From contig JXTB01000019.1 of NCBI GenBank assembly GCA_002914805.1, positions 1,100,577 to 1,164,576 on the forward strand: a stretch of DNA of 64,000 nt. Reading direction: 5' to 3'. Shown one piece after another: positions 11,177-24,785 of this stretch. The notes under the pieces are model-generated. The model ran no database searches and had not been told where the DNA came from. It was given only the letters and a program-made list of their open reading frames with translations. Every line of letters begins with the position of its first letter. Positions within the stretch are counted from its first letter, which is position 1. The translations under genes and the position numbers were made by a program. Origin of the DNA: Parasponia andersonii. Its lineage: Eukaryota > Streptophyta > Magnoliopsida > Rosales > Cannabaceae.

Positions 11177-14100
11177 GTGGTACCAGAGCCATTAGTTGAA
11201 GCACTGTTCATATATACGGTAGTATTCACTTATATAGTAATTCACTTATACAGTACTCTCACGTATATAGTACTATTCACATACAGTAAAAAATGGTAAC
11301 TGAATAAATCATGGTGAACAAAAATGGTGGTGAAATTCGATATTAAGAAGTTCAGTGAGAGCTTTCTCTCTGTGAAAAATAAAGATAAAGGCAATCTTGA
11401 GAAAAGATAATTGCCTAGTAGCAATTAGGGAAATGCCTACTAAGATTACTGATGATAAAAGGTGGGACGAGATGGATGACAATGTTGTCACTAACTTATA
11501 TCTGGCACTAGCAAATAGAGTTTTGTCAAGCATTGAAGAGAAGAAGTCAGCCAAGGAGATATAAGATACGCTCACAAAGTTGTATCAAGCCAAGTCACTC
11601 CACAACAAAATTTTCTTAAAGAGAAGACTTTACACCATTTGAATGACAGAATCAACAATAGTATATCAACACCCTCAACACTCTATTTTCATAGCTCACA
11701 GTAATAGAGTATAAAATAGAGGATAATGAACATTTAGAAATCTTACTTCAGAGTCTATCTAATTCGTATGATCAACTCATCATAAATGTGACCAGTAATA
11801 TTACAACTCTAGTTTTCAACGATCTTGCAGCTGCTGTTTTCGAAGAAGGAAATTGGCTTAAGAACAATGAAGACAAATTGATAAGTTCATAACAAGCAAA
11901 GGCTTTGATAATGAGAATGAGATCAATGAAACGTGACTCTAATGAGAGTCAGAGTCATGGTAAATCAAAGTCAAGAAGTAAAAAGAATGTCAAGTGTTAT
12001 CATTGTGACAAAAAGGGGCACGCCAAAAAAGAGTATTGACAACTCAAGAAGAATAAGGATTCTAGAGGGAAAGACCTCGAGTCATCAATTACTCAGGGGA
12101 ACGTTGCAAGTACTTCAGATAATGGAGAAATCCTGTATAACAAAGCAATAACAATTCTAAGGACAGAAGGTAGCTCTGTGATATTTGGTTAGTAGATTCG
12201 AGAACAATATGGCACATGACTTCTCACAGAGAGTGGTTTCACATATATGAACCTGTCTCTAGAGGATCTGTATTCATGGGTAATGACCATGCCTTAGAAA
12301 TTGCTGGGATTGGCACCATCAAGATGAAGATGTACGATGGCACTGTTTGTACTATTCAAGAGGTGCAATATCTGAAGGGCTTGAAGAAAAATCTATTGTC
12401 CTTAGGATAATTTGATAACCTTGGTTACAAAACTCGTGTTGAAAATGAGATCATGAAGTATGCACTTGTAGTAATGAAGGCATAGAAGATCGCAGTGAAT
12501 CTGTATATGTTTAAAGGAGATACACTAATGGAAGCAGAAGTATCAGTTGCTTCAACAAATTTTGGAGAAGAATCAACGATGATGTGGCATCGTAAGCTCG
12601 GCCCTATGTCAGAACGAGACTTGAAGATTCTCTCTGAATAGAGGTTGCTTCATGGTCTCACAAAGGTATCTTTACCCTTTTGTGAGCATTGTATCATAAG
12701 CAAGCATCATAGATTAAAATTTAGTACACCCATTTCTAGAAGTAAGAAAGTTCTAGAATTGGTTCACTCTGATATTTGGCAAGCACAGGTGATGTCCCTA
12801 GGAGGAGCTAGATATTTTGTATCTTTTATTGACGATTACTCCATGAGATGTTGGATGTATCCTATCAAGAAAAAGACAAATGTATTTTCAATCTTCAAAA
12901 TATTCAAAGTGCAGAAAGTGCTTGAATCAGAAGAAAAGATCAAGTGTTTGAGGACGGACAATAGAGGAGAATATACAAGTGATGAGTTTGATTACTTCTG
13001 TCAACAAGAACGCATCTAGATGCAGTTTATATCAGCGTACACTCCTCAGTAAAATGGAGTAGCAGAGCGGATAAACAGAACCTTGTTAGAAAGGACAAGA
13101 GCAATATTGAGAGCTCTAGATCTACCTAAGACATTTTGGGCAGAAACAATCAAAATCACTTGTTATGTGATCAATTGATCTCCATCAACACAATTGATCT
13201 AAAGACATTGATAGAGATGTGGACTGATAAGCCAGCTGATTACTCTCGCTTACTTACATTTGGAAGTTCTATGTACTTGATGTATAATACTCAGAAAATC
13301 ACAAAATTAGATTCAAAGTCCAAAAAGTGTGTATTCTTGGGATATGCTGATAGAGTCAAGAGGTATCACTTATAAGATCTCACTGCCCATAAAGTTGTCA
13401 TTAGTAGAGATGTGATATTTACAGAGAATAAACTGCAAAAAAAGGGAAATGATAGTAGACTAGAAAATACTATAGTTCAGGTAGAAAAGAATGCTAAAGA
13501 TTCAGATTCTTCTAACGCAACACCAGAGCACGAAGTAGAAGAACCAGTTGAGGAAGAGGTTTCTGAAATTCGTCAGTCAACTCACGAGAGAAGACCAGCG
13601 GCATGGCACTCAGATTATAACATTGAGAGCAATTTTGCATACTGTCTTCAAACAGAGGATAGAGAGCCAACAACTTTCTATAAGGCTACCAAAAGCCCTT
13701 CACAAGAATAAGACGTGAGATCTTGTTTCGCTACCACAAGGAAGAAAGGCTATTGATAATAAATGGGTTTACAAGATCAAACATGATAGCAATGATCAAG
13801 TGGAGTGGTATTATGTGAGATTAGTGGTAAAAGGATATACACAAAAAGAAAGTATTGACTTCAACAAGATATTTTCACTTGTAGTTCGACTGACAATAGT
13901 TGGAGTGATTCTAGCAATGTGTGTTACGTTTGACCTACATCTAGAGCAGCTAGATGTGAAAATTACTTTTCTTCATGAAAAACTTGAAGAAGAAATTTAT
14001 ATGCTCCAACCAAAAGGTTTTGCTGAAACAGGCGAGGAAAACTTGGTTTGCAGAAATCTCTATACGGTCTCAAACAGGTGCTGAGGTGTTGGTATAAGAG

Positions 14101-15247
14101 ATTTGATTTCTTCATCATAAGCCTTGGGTATAACAGACTCAGCTCAGACCACTGCACATACTTCAGAAGGTTTGACGAAGATAGTGATTTCATTATCTTA
14201 TTATTGTACGTGGACGATATATTGATAGGGGCCCTAACAAAAAAAGAGTCCAAGAATTAAAGGCATAGTTAGCTAGAGAATTTGATATGAAGGACTTAAG
14301 ACCAGTAACAAGATAAGGATACAAATTTATTGAGACAGAAGTAACAGGAAGATTTAGCTTTCTCAGAAGAATTATTTGAAGAAAATCTTGCATCGCTTCA
14401 ATATACAAGATTATAAGCCAATCTTTATCCCACTTCCTATTAACTTCAAGTTATCTTCTGGGATGTATCCTAGCAATGAAGCAGAAAGGATAGAGATATC
14501 TTGAGTACCATATGCATCAATAATAGGAAGCCTAATATTTGTTATGATATGCACAAGACCAGACATTGCATAAGCAGTAGGAATGGTTAGTCAGTATATG
14601 ACGAATCTTAGTAGAAAGCATTGGAATACTATGAAGAAAATTCTGAGGTATATCAAATGAACCTCAGATGCTACATTATGTTACGGAGGATCAGAATTTA
14701 CTATCAGAGAATATGTTGATTCAAATTTTACGGGTAATCTTGACAAACGAAAATCTACTATAGGTTATGTGTTTACTCTTGTAGAAGGAGTTGTAAGCTG
14801 GGTTTCGAAACTACGAACTATTGTGGCTTTATTTATAATAGATACAGAATACATGGCAGCTACACAAACTTGCAAAGAGGCTATTTAGATTCAAAGGTTA
14901 TTTGAGGAGCTCAGACCCAAACAAGAAAAGATTCCTCTACTTTGTGACAGTCAGAGTGCCTTGCACATTGCAAGAAACCTTTTATTCTAGGACAAGGCAT
15001 ATAGATGTTCAATATCATTTTGTTTAAGAAGTAGTATAAAATGGAAGTGTGGACATGAAGAAGATTTTTACAAAGAAGAACATAGCAGATACTTCAATCA
15101 AACCAATAAATATTGACAAGTTCCAATGGTATAGATCCTCATATGACCTAGCAGATACGTAAGTAGTATGAAGAATTGATAAACAAAGAAAAGTGAGATT
15201 TCTCAAGTGTGAAGACATAATTAAAATCAAGTCTTCAAGTGGGAGAA

Positions 15248-15781
15248 TGTTGAACAAATTAACAATTATAGCTCACTAACCAGTCGTAATAGGAACATAA
15301 AAAGGACAGCCTCAATCGCAATAGTAAAAAAGGTAGCTACAATAGCAATAGTGAAAAGAGCATCCATAATAGCAATAGTAAAAGGTGATGTTTATACCAC
15401 CTTTCAAGTTCTATAAATACAGAGGGTTTCATCACTTATTTTGTATTTTATTCTAAAAATTCTCTTCCTTTCTAAGAGAGAATTCAAGCCTAAGAATTCC
15501 TCTTAGTGTCCCACTTGTTTTCTCCTAAATTGTTTAGAGAGAGTATTTTTTCCTATTTCAAGAGAGAGAAGTTTATTTATTTTCTCCTTGTATTTAGAGA
15601 GAAGTAAGTTGTAATCTTCTTTTCAAAGTGAAATTCTTCACAACCGTGCCCGTAGACATTGCTTAAATTAGGTGAACCATATTAAATCTTTGTGTGCCTT
15701 ATCTTTTTCATTTTACTCAAATTTTTTTCAACTCGTATTTTAGTTGTGTATTGTCACTTCTGCAAAGCCGATCTCCTAACA
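15248..15781 (+). repeat. 3' LTR of the copia element
   Basis: It starts TGTTGAACAA after a purine tract and ends CCTAACA. It is the same length as the 5' LTR and carries the same U3 repeat array. Confidence 0.92.
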
Positions 15782-16708
15782 GTATTTACATATTATTTTA
15801 TTAAAATATGATCAAATACTAATATTTCATTCGGTCTTGTTAAACGTTTCTCAACCCCTGTAGTATACAAGCTATAAAATTATGTTGTTGCTCTCGAACC
15901 TGATAGTTTTTACTTGGTTTCTGAATCTCAAAAATTATAATTGTTTCTGCAAATTTATCGACTAGATTAAGAATCAATTTGGGATTACTTTTATGTCATG
16001 ATTTTGACTACGAAATAATTTCAGTTTCAACTGGTATAATCAGTTTCAAATGATTTAGATAAGTTACACTTATCGAGCGTGCGCTTTGTAATGTTTTATA
16101 GAGTTATCAAACTCACAAATTAATAAAATGTATCCGTAAAATCTATTTACCCATAAGAATCATAACTGTTTACTAAAAGTAAATTTATCGCCCGTTTTAT
16201 ATTGTTGTGCTGCTTAAAGTTCTCTAGTTATAGTGAAATATTATTGGAAAAATAAATTAAAAGCTAGGCTTTTTAGTTTTTAAAGACTGTAATGAAAAGT
16301 TATTAGATTACATGTCAATCACTTCTGAAATCTTTTATCAAATAATATGCTTCAAAAGATGTGCTTTTTTAGCAGCAAACCAAATCATGAAATAATCTGA
16401 ATAAAAGTAAGTTTACCGAACACTGGTTCTTGGATAAATTATTTCATAAATAGCTTTAAAAACAATACTAAACTAATCTAATATATCTTCTTGAATAATC
16501 AATTGTTCTTATTTTGTTTTGATATTCAGATTTTCTTTCAAATGACACAATTGATCAAAGTTGGTGAATGAAACTTGAAATTTATCGTTCATATATGCTA
16601 AAGAAAAACTCAATTAAACAAATATAAATATAAAAACTGACAAAACAAGATAATATATTACTTACTTAAGTAGATAAAACTAATTAGCAATTTTACGTAT
16701 ATATTATA
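15782..16708. other. intergenic DNA between two copia elements
   Basis: AT-rich sequence without recognisable genes or repeats. Confidence 0.5.
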
Positions 16709-18227
16709 TGTTAGTTATTCTTAGCCCAAGATTGACAACCCAAGAGGAGGGTAAATTGGGTTTTAAAATGTTTTAAGAAACTTTTTAACTATTCAAAACC
16801 ATAGACTACTATTTTGAAATTTTTTAGCTAAATCAAAAATAATGCTAAATATATAGCAATAATAGCAAGTATATTAAGTATACTAAATATAAAATACTCA
16901 ATTAAATAGCTTGCAATAAAGTAAAAAGTGTAAGGACAGAGAAAGTGCAAACTCGGTTTTTACGAGGTTCGATAGATACGACGGTTTGCCTACATTCCCA
17001 GCTCTCAGTAATTTGCTTTGAGCTTTCCACTATCGGATCAAGATTATGAGCTTGATCGACCTTTTTACAAACGAAATGAATTCTTCTTAGGCATACGCTA
17101 GCCTTTACAATAGTCTTAACATTGGCTCTATCACGCCTAACCTCGGAATATTTTGACTCTGGTGACAACCTCACCTATACGGATTGTTTAGACAATGATG
17201 CCAATCTCACTAACTCACGGATTGTTTATGACTCTAGTGGTAACCTCACTTAAATCGGGTTGTTTATGAATCCGGTGGTAACCTCACCTCACACTCAATG
17301 GTTTTTCAATAAATTATAGTGAACACTTACTCACAAATTCTTCTCAAAAAGTAATTTAGATAATTTTAGCTTACGAGATTTAAGAACAATGCACTATAGA
17401 TGTTCTAAGAATGACTCAATATAATTTGAAAGTTAAAGTTGAGTAAAAGAGAACTTTTATACTTAGGAACTAATTTAGTATCAATATAGGTTCATATTCT
17501 CTTATTCTAAGTTATCAAACTTGGCACTATTTAAAAATATCTTCAAAAACTAGCTGTTTTCGACCGTTAATGGCTTGCTGCAAAAATTTTGGTCGACCAG
17601 AAATAATTTTGGTCGACCAAAAAACTAGCCGTTGGAGTCTGACATGCTAGTTCAACTCCAACGATCATTTTTTACCGTTATTTTGGTCGACCAAACCTAA
17701 TCAACCAAAATTGGTCAGAAACATATTTTTAGTTTCTTTGAACCAATTTTTGGTCGTTCTTAAAACTTTCTTTTTCAAATCATTTTTAACATTAAAAATG
17801 TACTTTTTAGAATATTTGAGCTAGATTAGAAATAATATTTATTTTCAAATAACTAAGAATTAGTGGATTTAAAATTTAGCTAATTCTTTGAAGATTTGTT
17901 TGAAATTTCATTTGAAAGATTTTTAAATATTCTTTTGAAAGTATGAGCCAATGTAAAGAGAATTTATGTACAATGAACTAAATCAAATACAAGACTAAGT
18001 ATGAATATATCTTATCTAGACACGATCTTGTATCTTGATTGTTCATCTTCAAGCTTGATTCTAATATGTCCATATGCATCCATCTTCAAGCTTGATTCCT
18101 TGATTAGCTTGAGGTAGAACTTTAATATCATTTCATTACACACTCAAGTTAAATCATTAGTACAAAATCAAATGTTTGTTATCTTTAAAATAAGAGTGAC
18201 TAAGATTGAAACCTTAATTTCTCAACA
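16709..18227 (-). repeat. 3' LTR of the Sirevirus-like element
   Basis: About 1519 bp, starting TGTTAG and ending CTCAACA on the plus strand. It lies next to the polypurine tract and pairs with 21536-23007. Confidence 0.9.
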
Positions 18228-20682
18228 ATCTCCCCCTTTTTGATGATGACAAATATTGATTTATGAGATAAAGGAAAATATGCAATAAGAATATAAAAAT
18301 ATGAAATTTGACAAGTTCACCTTAGTCTTTATCATATTTTAAGCTCCACCTCAAAATATGCTTGGCAAAGTTAAAAGGACTTGCTCTTTCTTTTTAACTT
18401 AATTAAGCATCATAAATATATTATGAGAAAATTAGAAATGTGTACTAAACAAATTTCTCTCCCTTAAATTATGCACACTCATAAATGAATCTTTTCTCTT
18501 CATATTCATAAATCAACATTATTCTCCCCCTTTTGACATCATTAAAAAGATAGAGACAAATATCAAACTAAATATTGCATAAAAACTAATTTATCTTTAA
18601 AATAAGATTCTCCCCATATGAATTCACTATACTACTTTCTCCATTTGAATTTATGATAAAAGTATATAAAAGAGTAATACTCAAATAATTTCTCTCTATG
18701 TAAAAAAATAATATGACAAGTTAAGCAATAAGGAGATATGGAGGAAGTTAGAATTGAACAATGTTCAAAATAAGAATAACCATGTCAAACATAAGATTGA
18801 ACAATAATGTAATACCAAAGAGTACGAGAAGTACAGCATATTCTATGTAAAATAAGCTTAATCAAATCAAGATCATGAAAACTTTAAATATTTTACTTGT
18901 TGACAGTATATTTCTCCAAGTATAATCATCACAAAGCATAGAGGAGAAATTAAAATCATTTAAGCACAAAAGTGAAAGAATTTCTTTTTCTTCATTTTCA
19001 TCAAACTATGAAGAGCATAAAATGATGCATTCAAAATATATAATCATTTAGTACAAGTAAATTATAAATATGCTCCCTCTCAATATATGAATCATGATCA
19101 AAATGTCAAAAACCAAATTAAGAAAAGATCAATCATATATGAGAGATATCAATTATGGTACCAATTATTATTTTTTAATTTACCAATTATATTTGAAGAA
19201 AAAGAATAACCAAGTTTGACATCAATTAAAACTATGCCAATAGATGCCAATTGTATATTGAAAAATTATACCAAGTTGATACTAAGTAAAGCAATAAATC
19301 AAAGATAAAATGACTAATTTAATACCAATTGAAATAATTTAAATCAAAAACATATTCTTCTTCTCCTTTTGATATCATTAAAAAGTTGCGTAAACATGAA
19401 GGATAAGATTGATACCAATTAACAAATATAAAGTAAAAACATGAATAAGCAACTAATAACAAGTATCCAATCCAAACATGATATGTTATCTAAGTTTAAA
19501 CAACTATAAGAAATAGATGTTCAGAAAACATAAAACATAACAAATCATGTTTTGAAAGCTAATGAGAATCTTATATGTGATATTCATAAAAAAAATTGTT
19601 CCCATAAAAAAAATCATGTGTAAAAATGCAAAATGATAAAGTAACAAAGTGTAAACATTGAATTTAAGTAATGCATCATTTTGAGTTCAAATACAATACC
19701 AATATAGATAAAATAATTCAATTAATTATGCATGGTATTTATCATATAAAAACTATCAAGTATTTCCACAAATATAAGAGTTTAAGCAATATGCATTGTG
19801 CACGCTATTTGAATCATATAAAAGCGATTAATATGTTAATCAAATTTATACTTATAAATAATTCAAATAAAATAACTCATACCATCCTTGCAAAAGCTCT
19901 TCATCTTCTTTGTGTTGAGGTTGGACTTAATTATCATCTTTTGATTTGTCGTTAAGCTTCAATTATTCAAACTTAAATACCAAACCTACAACAACATCAT
20001 TTATGCTTTTATCCAAAATCACTTATGTCCATGATCTTGCTTTTTGTGTTATCTCCAAAAGAAAATATCCACCATTATTTCTTTGTAAAAGCTGAGAGCT
20101 TGATGAAGTCATTAGTTTTGTTCTTGAAGTACCCACTTTCTTACTTGTTCCTATAACAAATATGCAAGTATGGATTTTCGGTACCCACATAACTTTGGGT
20201 CTGTGGGGGTTAGTCTTAGAATTCTTTGGTATCCAAGCTAATTTTCCACCAAAATATACATTTTTCTTTACAAATCATGAAAAACTGGAATGTCCATCTG
20301 ATTGCAATAAGTGCAAGCGTGCTTTGTGTCACTTGTACTAGTTTTCACAAAATAGTTCTTGAGGTATTTTTGTTTTATAGAAGATTTGTACCTAATACCT
20401 CCTTTGTCAAAAATATATTTTTGTCCACCAAGCATTAAATCAAAATTTTTCTTTCAATTGGTAAACTTGTGAACAACGTTGGTCAAGTCAAAAATTTTGT
20501 CATTTAAGGAAGCGTTTTCTTTTGACACAAGTACTACTAGGCAATTTCACTTTCTTTCCTTTAATAAACTCTTCACCTATTTTTGAAAAATTACGAATTT
20601 TCTTTTTGAGAGCATTATTCTTGAAAATGATTTTTTCATAATTTTTGTGTAAATCATTGAAATCACTCAACAAGTTTTTGTA

Positions 20683-21345
20683 TTACAAATCACAATCACT
20701 GTCACTAAACTCACTACTTGTATCACTAACATCATGAAATTTACTTTTAGGTTTAAGTGTGCTTACATCATTTTCTATTTTCATGAAGCACATGTTGTCT
20801 TTTTGATCCCCTTTATTACTTTCTTTCATCAAGATCTCATGTGTTATGAGCAAACACATGAGTTCTTCTAGAGGAAGTTTGGTGAGATCTCTTGCTTCTT
20901 GAATTGTCACCACTTTACTTAGATACACTTTAGGAAGACTCCTAAGTACTTTATTCACCAAATTTATATTAGAAAATGATTTTTCAAGAGTATTAAGAGA
21001 GTTAATAATAATAGTGAATCTAGTAAGCATTTGAGTAATAGTCTCTTCTTTATGTATCTTGAATAATTCATATTGGCATGTAAGAATATTGATTTTCGTC
21101 TCTTTCATAGAATTTGTGCCTTGATATGACATTTCATGCATATTCCACATTTCATGAGCATTTGTGGCTTTTTCAACATTACTAAACAGTATACCACAAA
21201 TCAAAAAATGTATAGCTCTATCGTTTTTTGAAAATGCAATTTTATCATTTACATCATATTCATCAATTTCTTTATCAACAAATTTATCATCAACCTTTTT
21301 TCTTAAAAACAAATGTACTTTTAGTAACAATATGCTATAAATCAA
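20683..21345 (-). pseudogene. copia gag region (fossil)
   Basis: A 220-codon open stretch with the helical capsid-like fold pattern of copia Gag (UBN2-type). It includes ANDRAIHF-like and HEMWNM-like segments and the typical NLVNKVLRSLPK and LTKLPLEELMCLL. Further 3', near 20170-20200, a GPK..WVPK-like remnant typical of Sirevirus Gag-Pol can be seen. It belongs to the element spanning 16709-23007 and is not a host gene. Confidence 0.82.
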
Positions 21346-21535
21346 AATCTAAAAATTGTAGATATGTAAGTATCCTATTGTTCTAATAATTAAAATCGGT
21401 TCTATTAAAAAATGGTGGTCTAGTAGTTGAATACCTCTCATATGAAAAGTTTTGAAAATTATTTAAGTTCCCCATCTCAAGATGGTTAAGTCTTTTAAAA
21501 TTGAGTATCAAGCTCTGATACCAATTGTTAGCTAT

Positions 21536-23007
21536 TATTATCCCAAGATTGACAACTCAAGAGAGGGGTGAATTGAGTTTTAAAACGTTTTAAGAAACTT
21601 TTCAATTATTCAAAACCATAGACCATTATTTTGAAACTTTTTAGCTAAATCAACAATAATGCCAAACATATAGCAATAATAGCAAGTATATTAAGCACAC
21701 TAAATATTAAACACTCAATTAAATAGCTTGCAATAAAGTAAAGAGTGTAGGGATAGAGAAACTGCAAACTTAGTTTTTACGAGGTTCGACAAACACGACG
21801 ATTTACCTACGTCCCCGGCCCTCGGTAACTTGCTTTGAGCTTTCCACTATCGGTTCAAGATTATAGGCTTGATCGACCTTTTTACAAATAGAGTGAATTC
21901 TTCTTAGGTATACTTTAGCTTTTACAATAGTCTTGACTCCGGTTCTATCACGCTTAATCTCAGATTGTTTAGACAATGATGCCAATCTCACCAACTCATA
22001 GGTTGTTTATGACTTTGGTTGTAACCTCACCTAAATTGGGTTGTTTATGAATCTGGTAGCAACCTCACCTTATACTTAATGTTTTTCAATAAACACGAGT
22101 GGACACTCACTCACAAATTCTCTTCACAAAGTAATTCATACAATTTTACCTTAAGAGATTTGAGAATAATGCACTATAGATGCTCTAAGATTGGCTCAAT
22201 ATGATTTGAAAGTTAAAGTTGAGTAAAAGAGAGCTTTTGTACTTAGAAACTAATTGAGTATCAATATAGGTTCGTATTCTCTTGTTCTAAGTTATCAAAT
22301 TTGATTCTATTTAAAGGCATCTTCAAAAACTAACCGTTTTCAACCGTTGGTGACTTGCTGCTAAAATTTTGATCGACTAGAAATAATTTTAGTCGATCAA
22401 AAAACTAGCCATTAGAGTCTGACACATCAATTTAGCTCCAACGGTCATTTTTTGCCGTTATTTTGGTCGACATAACCTTGTTAACCAAAATTGGTTAGAA
22501 ACCTATTTTTAGTTTCTTTGAACCAATTTTTGGTCATTCTTAAACTTTCTTTTTCAAATCATTTTTAACATTAAAAAATGTATTTTTGAGAATATTTGGG
22601 CTAGATTATAAATGGTATTTATTTTCAAACAATTAAGAATTAGTGAATTTAAAGTTTAGCTAATTCTTTGAAGATTTATTTGAAAATTTATTTGAAAGAT
22701 TTTTGAAAATTCTTTTGAAAGTATGAGCCAATGCAAAGAAAATTTATGTATAATGAACTAAATCAAATACAAGACTAAGTATGAATATACCCTATCTAGA
22801 TACGATCTTGTATCTTAATTGTTCATCTTCAAGCTTGATTCTAATATGTCCATATGCATCAATCTTCAAGTTTTATTCCTTGATTAACTTGAGGTAGAAC
22901 TTTAATACCATTTCACTTCACACTCAAGTTAAATCATTAGTACTAAATCAAATGTTTGTTATCTTCAAAATAAAGGTGAGTAAGATTGAAACCTTAATTT
23001 CTCAATA
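21536..23007 (-). repeat. 5' LTR of the Sirevirus-like element
   Basis: About 1472 bp, starting TGTTAG on the plus strand directly after the primer-binding site and ending CTCAATA, followed by the TTATA target duplication. Confidence 0.9.
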
Positions 23008-23929
23008 TTATATAGGTAGGTACATATTTTCTAATTATACAACTGAATTAACTAAAATTGTATTATAAGCATATATATTTTAATCCATATAAAATACATT
23101 TGACCAACTTCATTTTCTTATTCTAGAGTTTATTTCTCTATAAATTCAATTTATTTCTATCCCAAATAGATATGTTTTTGTTTTTATTTAGCATGTACTA
23201 CTAATTTTGTTTTGAATTATTTATATATCTAATCAGTTTTTAATAAATACTGAATAAAATTTATGACCAGTCAAATTAAACTACGTGATAAAGGTAACAG
23301 AAACTTTGTAACTTTTATTAGCATATTTTTGTACACGAAACTTTCAAAATTAATCATATTATACACAAATAAATAAATTTACTAATTTTTTAAGTACACG
23401 TAATTTTAAGGTGAATTTTTAATAGTACTTTTATAAAAATTCTTAATTATACATGTTCATGTTATTAGCCATTTAATTCTCATCTTGTATTTTGCTAACT
23501 CTATTAACGAGAATATAGATGATCTCCGCTTTTTCTTTTTATTGCAGTTTTTAAAATTTAAAATTTATATATGTATGATTGAGCTTTTTAGTGTTTATGG
23601 AAGATAAATTTGTATTTTGCATAATAATCTTATAAACAAGCATGGACTAGGGAAAAGTTAAAAGAAAATCCAAAATCAAAGGTCAATGTTGTAGTTTGTC
23701 AAAATACATTATTTTTTTTTTAGAATTCAAAATTCTGGATTTTGTTTAACAAAAAAGAGAAATTAAAGTTTGATTTGTAATTTTTCCTTCAAAATTCTTG
23801 TTTTTAATGGCTAATGTCTATTAGTGCTCATATTTTTCATTAAATTATCATGATATAATTCAAAAACGACCCGAAAAAAATAATTTGGAATGACCTATTA
23901 ATTTTTTGGGGAATTCTAACGCAGTAGTG
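23008..23929. other. intergenic DNA
   Basis: AT-rich, with no recognisable gene or repeat. Confidence 0.5.
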
Positions 23930-24785
23930 GCAAAAACCCTCGTATTTGTAGGAGTACTTTTGTGGCCACTAGATTAAATCATGTGGCGTTAAAATGACAC
24001 AGATTATCTATTTTTATAATATTTAACCCCTTCTTCACTTTAGCCACTTTAGCCCCTTCTTCACCGACGCTATCCCTTTGTTTTTCTCTAATCCATGAAC
24101 AGCCTGCTAACGTTTTTCTTACTCTTCAAAGAAGTCTATGAGAAAAATATGAAGAAAACTCATCTAATTCTTGTCTAAAATGATATCTAAACTCACAAAT
24201 AACATTTAAAGAATGAAATTTATTGTTCAACACACCATCTACTTGCTCTCATTTTTACGTGTGATTCTTCTTCAGGTTCAAAAATTGGAACCTTTTTGAC
24301 TCTTCCAACAATTATTACAGACTTGTATGGAAATTTTTATTCCTTTAAATCTTTATTTCAATCACTAATTTTATTCTCTTTAATCATTCTAGAACCGAGG
24401 TCTACATTTGATTTTGCCCATCTTCAACTGTTTGTGATGTCTAACATTAGAATCAAATTATGCATTCAATTATTTTTCTTGTAATATCTATTTTCGGTAA
24501 AGTATTATCAAATTTTGGGTCAACCAATAATTATGGCTATGGCTTTTCAACAGAAAAAACAATCACAATAATTATGGGATATAATTAAAGAAACTGAGAC
24601 TTTTTTCCCCTTAAAAAGGAAAAAAATTAACGATTGACGAAAAAAGTGAATCTCTGATTTTTTTTTTTTCCAAACTATCCACTGGAGCAAGTCAATGTGC
24701 TCCTTATTTCATATGTAATAAGAATAAACAAAAATCACACCTACAAATAGTAGGTTTTTGCCCCATAACCCATTTTATCATCTCA
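23930..24785. mobile_element. small TIR element (MULE- or hAT-like MITE)
   Basis: GGCAAAAACC followed by TATTTGTAGG at about 23930-23955 recurs inverted at about 24742-24765 (CCTACAAATA then GGTTTTTGCC), and weaker pairing continues inward. The roughly 850-bp unit contains no transposase. The exact termini and target duplication could not be fixed, so the superfamily is uncertain. Confidence 0.5.

Larger units (their letters stand above)
10643..15781 (+). mobile_element. Ty1/copia LTR retrotransposon, full length, broken
   Basis: A plus-strand copia element 5139 bp long, bounded by two 534-bp LTRs. The primer-binding site TGGTACCAGAGCC follows the left LTR at 11178, and a purine-rich tract ending GTGGGAGAA precedes the right LTR. 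Traces of all copia parts appear in order: gag with a CCHC zinc knuckle (about 11300-12050), protease (about 12190-12400), integrase (about 12600-13400), reverse transcriptase with the YVDD box (about 13740-14300) and RNase H (about 14500-15000). It is a fossil with well over ten breaks. The flanking pentamers TTATT and GTATT agree at four of five positions. The LTRs differ at roughly 10-14 percent by eye, so insertion was probably several million years ago. Confidence 0.92.
16709..23007 (-). mobile_element. Sirevirus-like Ty1/copia element, non-autonomous, broken
   Basis: A minus-strand element of 6299 bp flanked by perfect TTATA duplications (16704-16708 and 23008-23012). Its LTRs are about 1.5 kb. 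The primer-binding site (reverse complement of CTCTGATACCAA, 21523-21534) lies inside the right, 5' LTR. The polypurine tract AAAAAGGGGGAGATTG lies inside the left LTR, and a further copy occurs near 18520 with weaker ones near 18600 and 19360. Repeated polypurine motifs are a known Sirevirus hallmark. Gag is recognisable in the 5' part. No protease, integrase or reverse transcriptase could be recognised in the 3.3-kb interior, so the copy looks non-autonomous. The LTRs differ at roughly 10 percent by eye, indicating a copy millions of years old. Confidence 0.88.

Noticed and set aside
16902-17174. 90-codon minus-strand frame as a gene
   Set aside because: It is inside the LTR of the Sirevirus-like element and recurs in the other LTR; it is repeat sequence.
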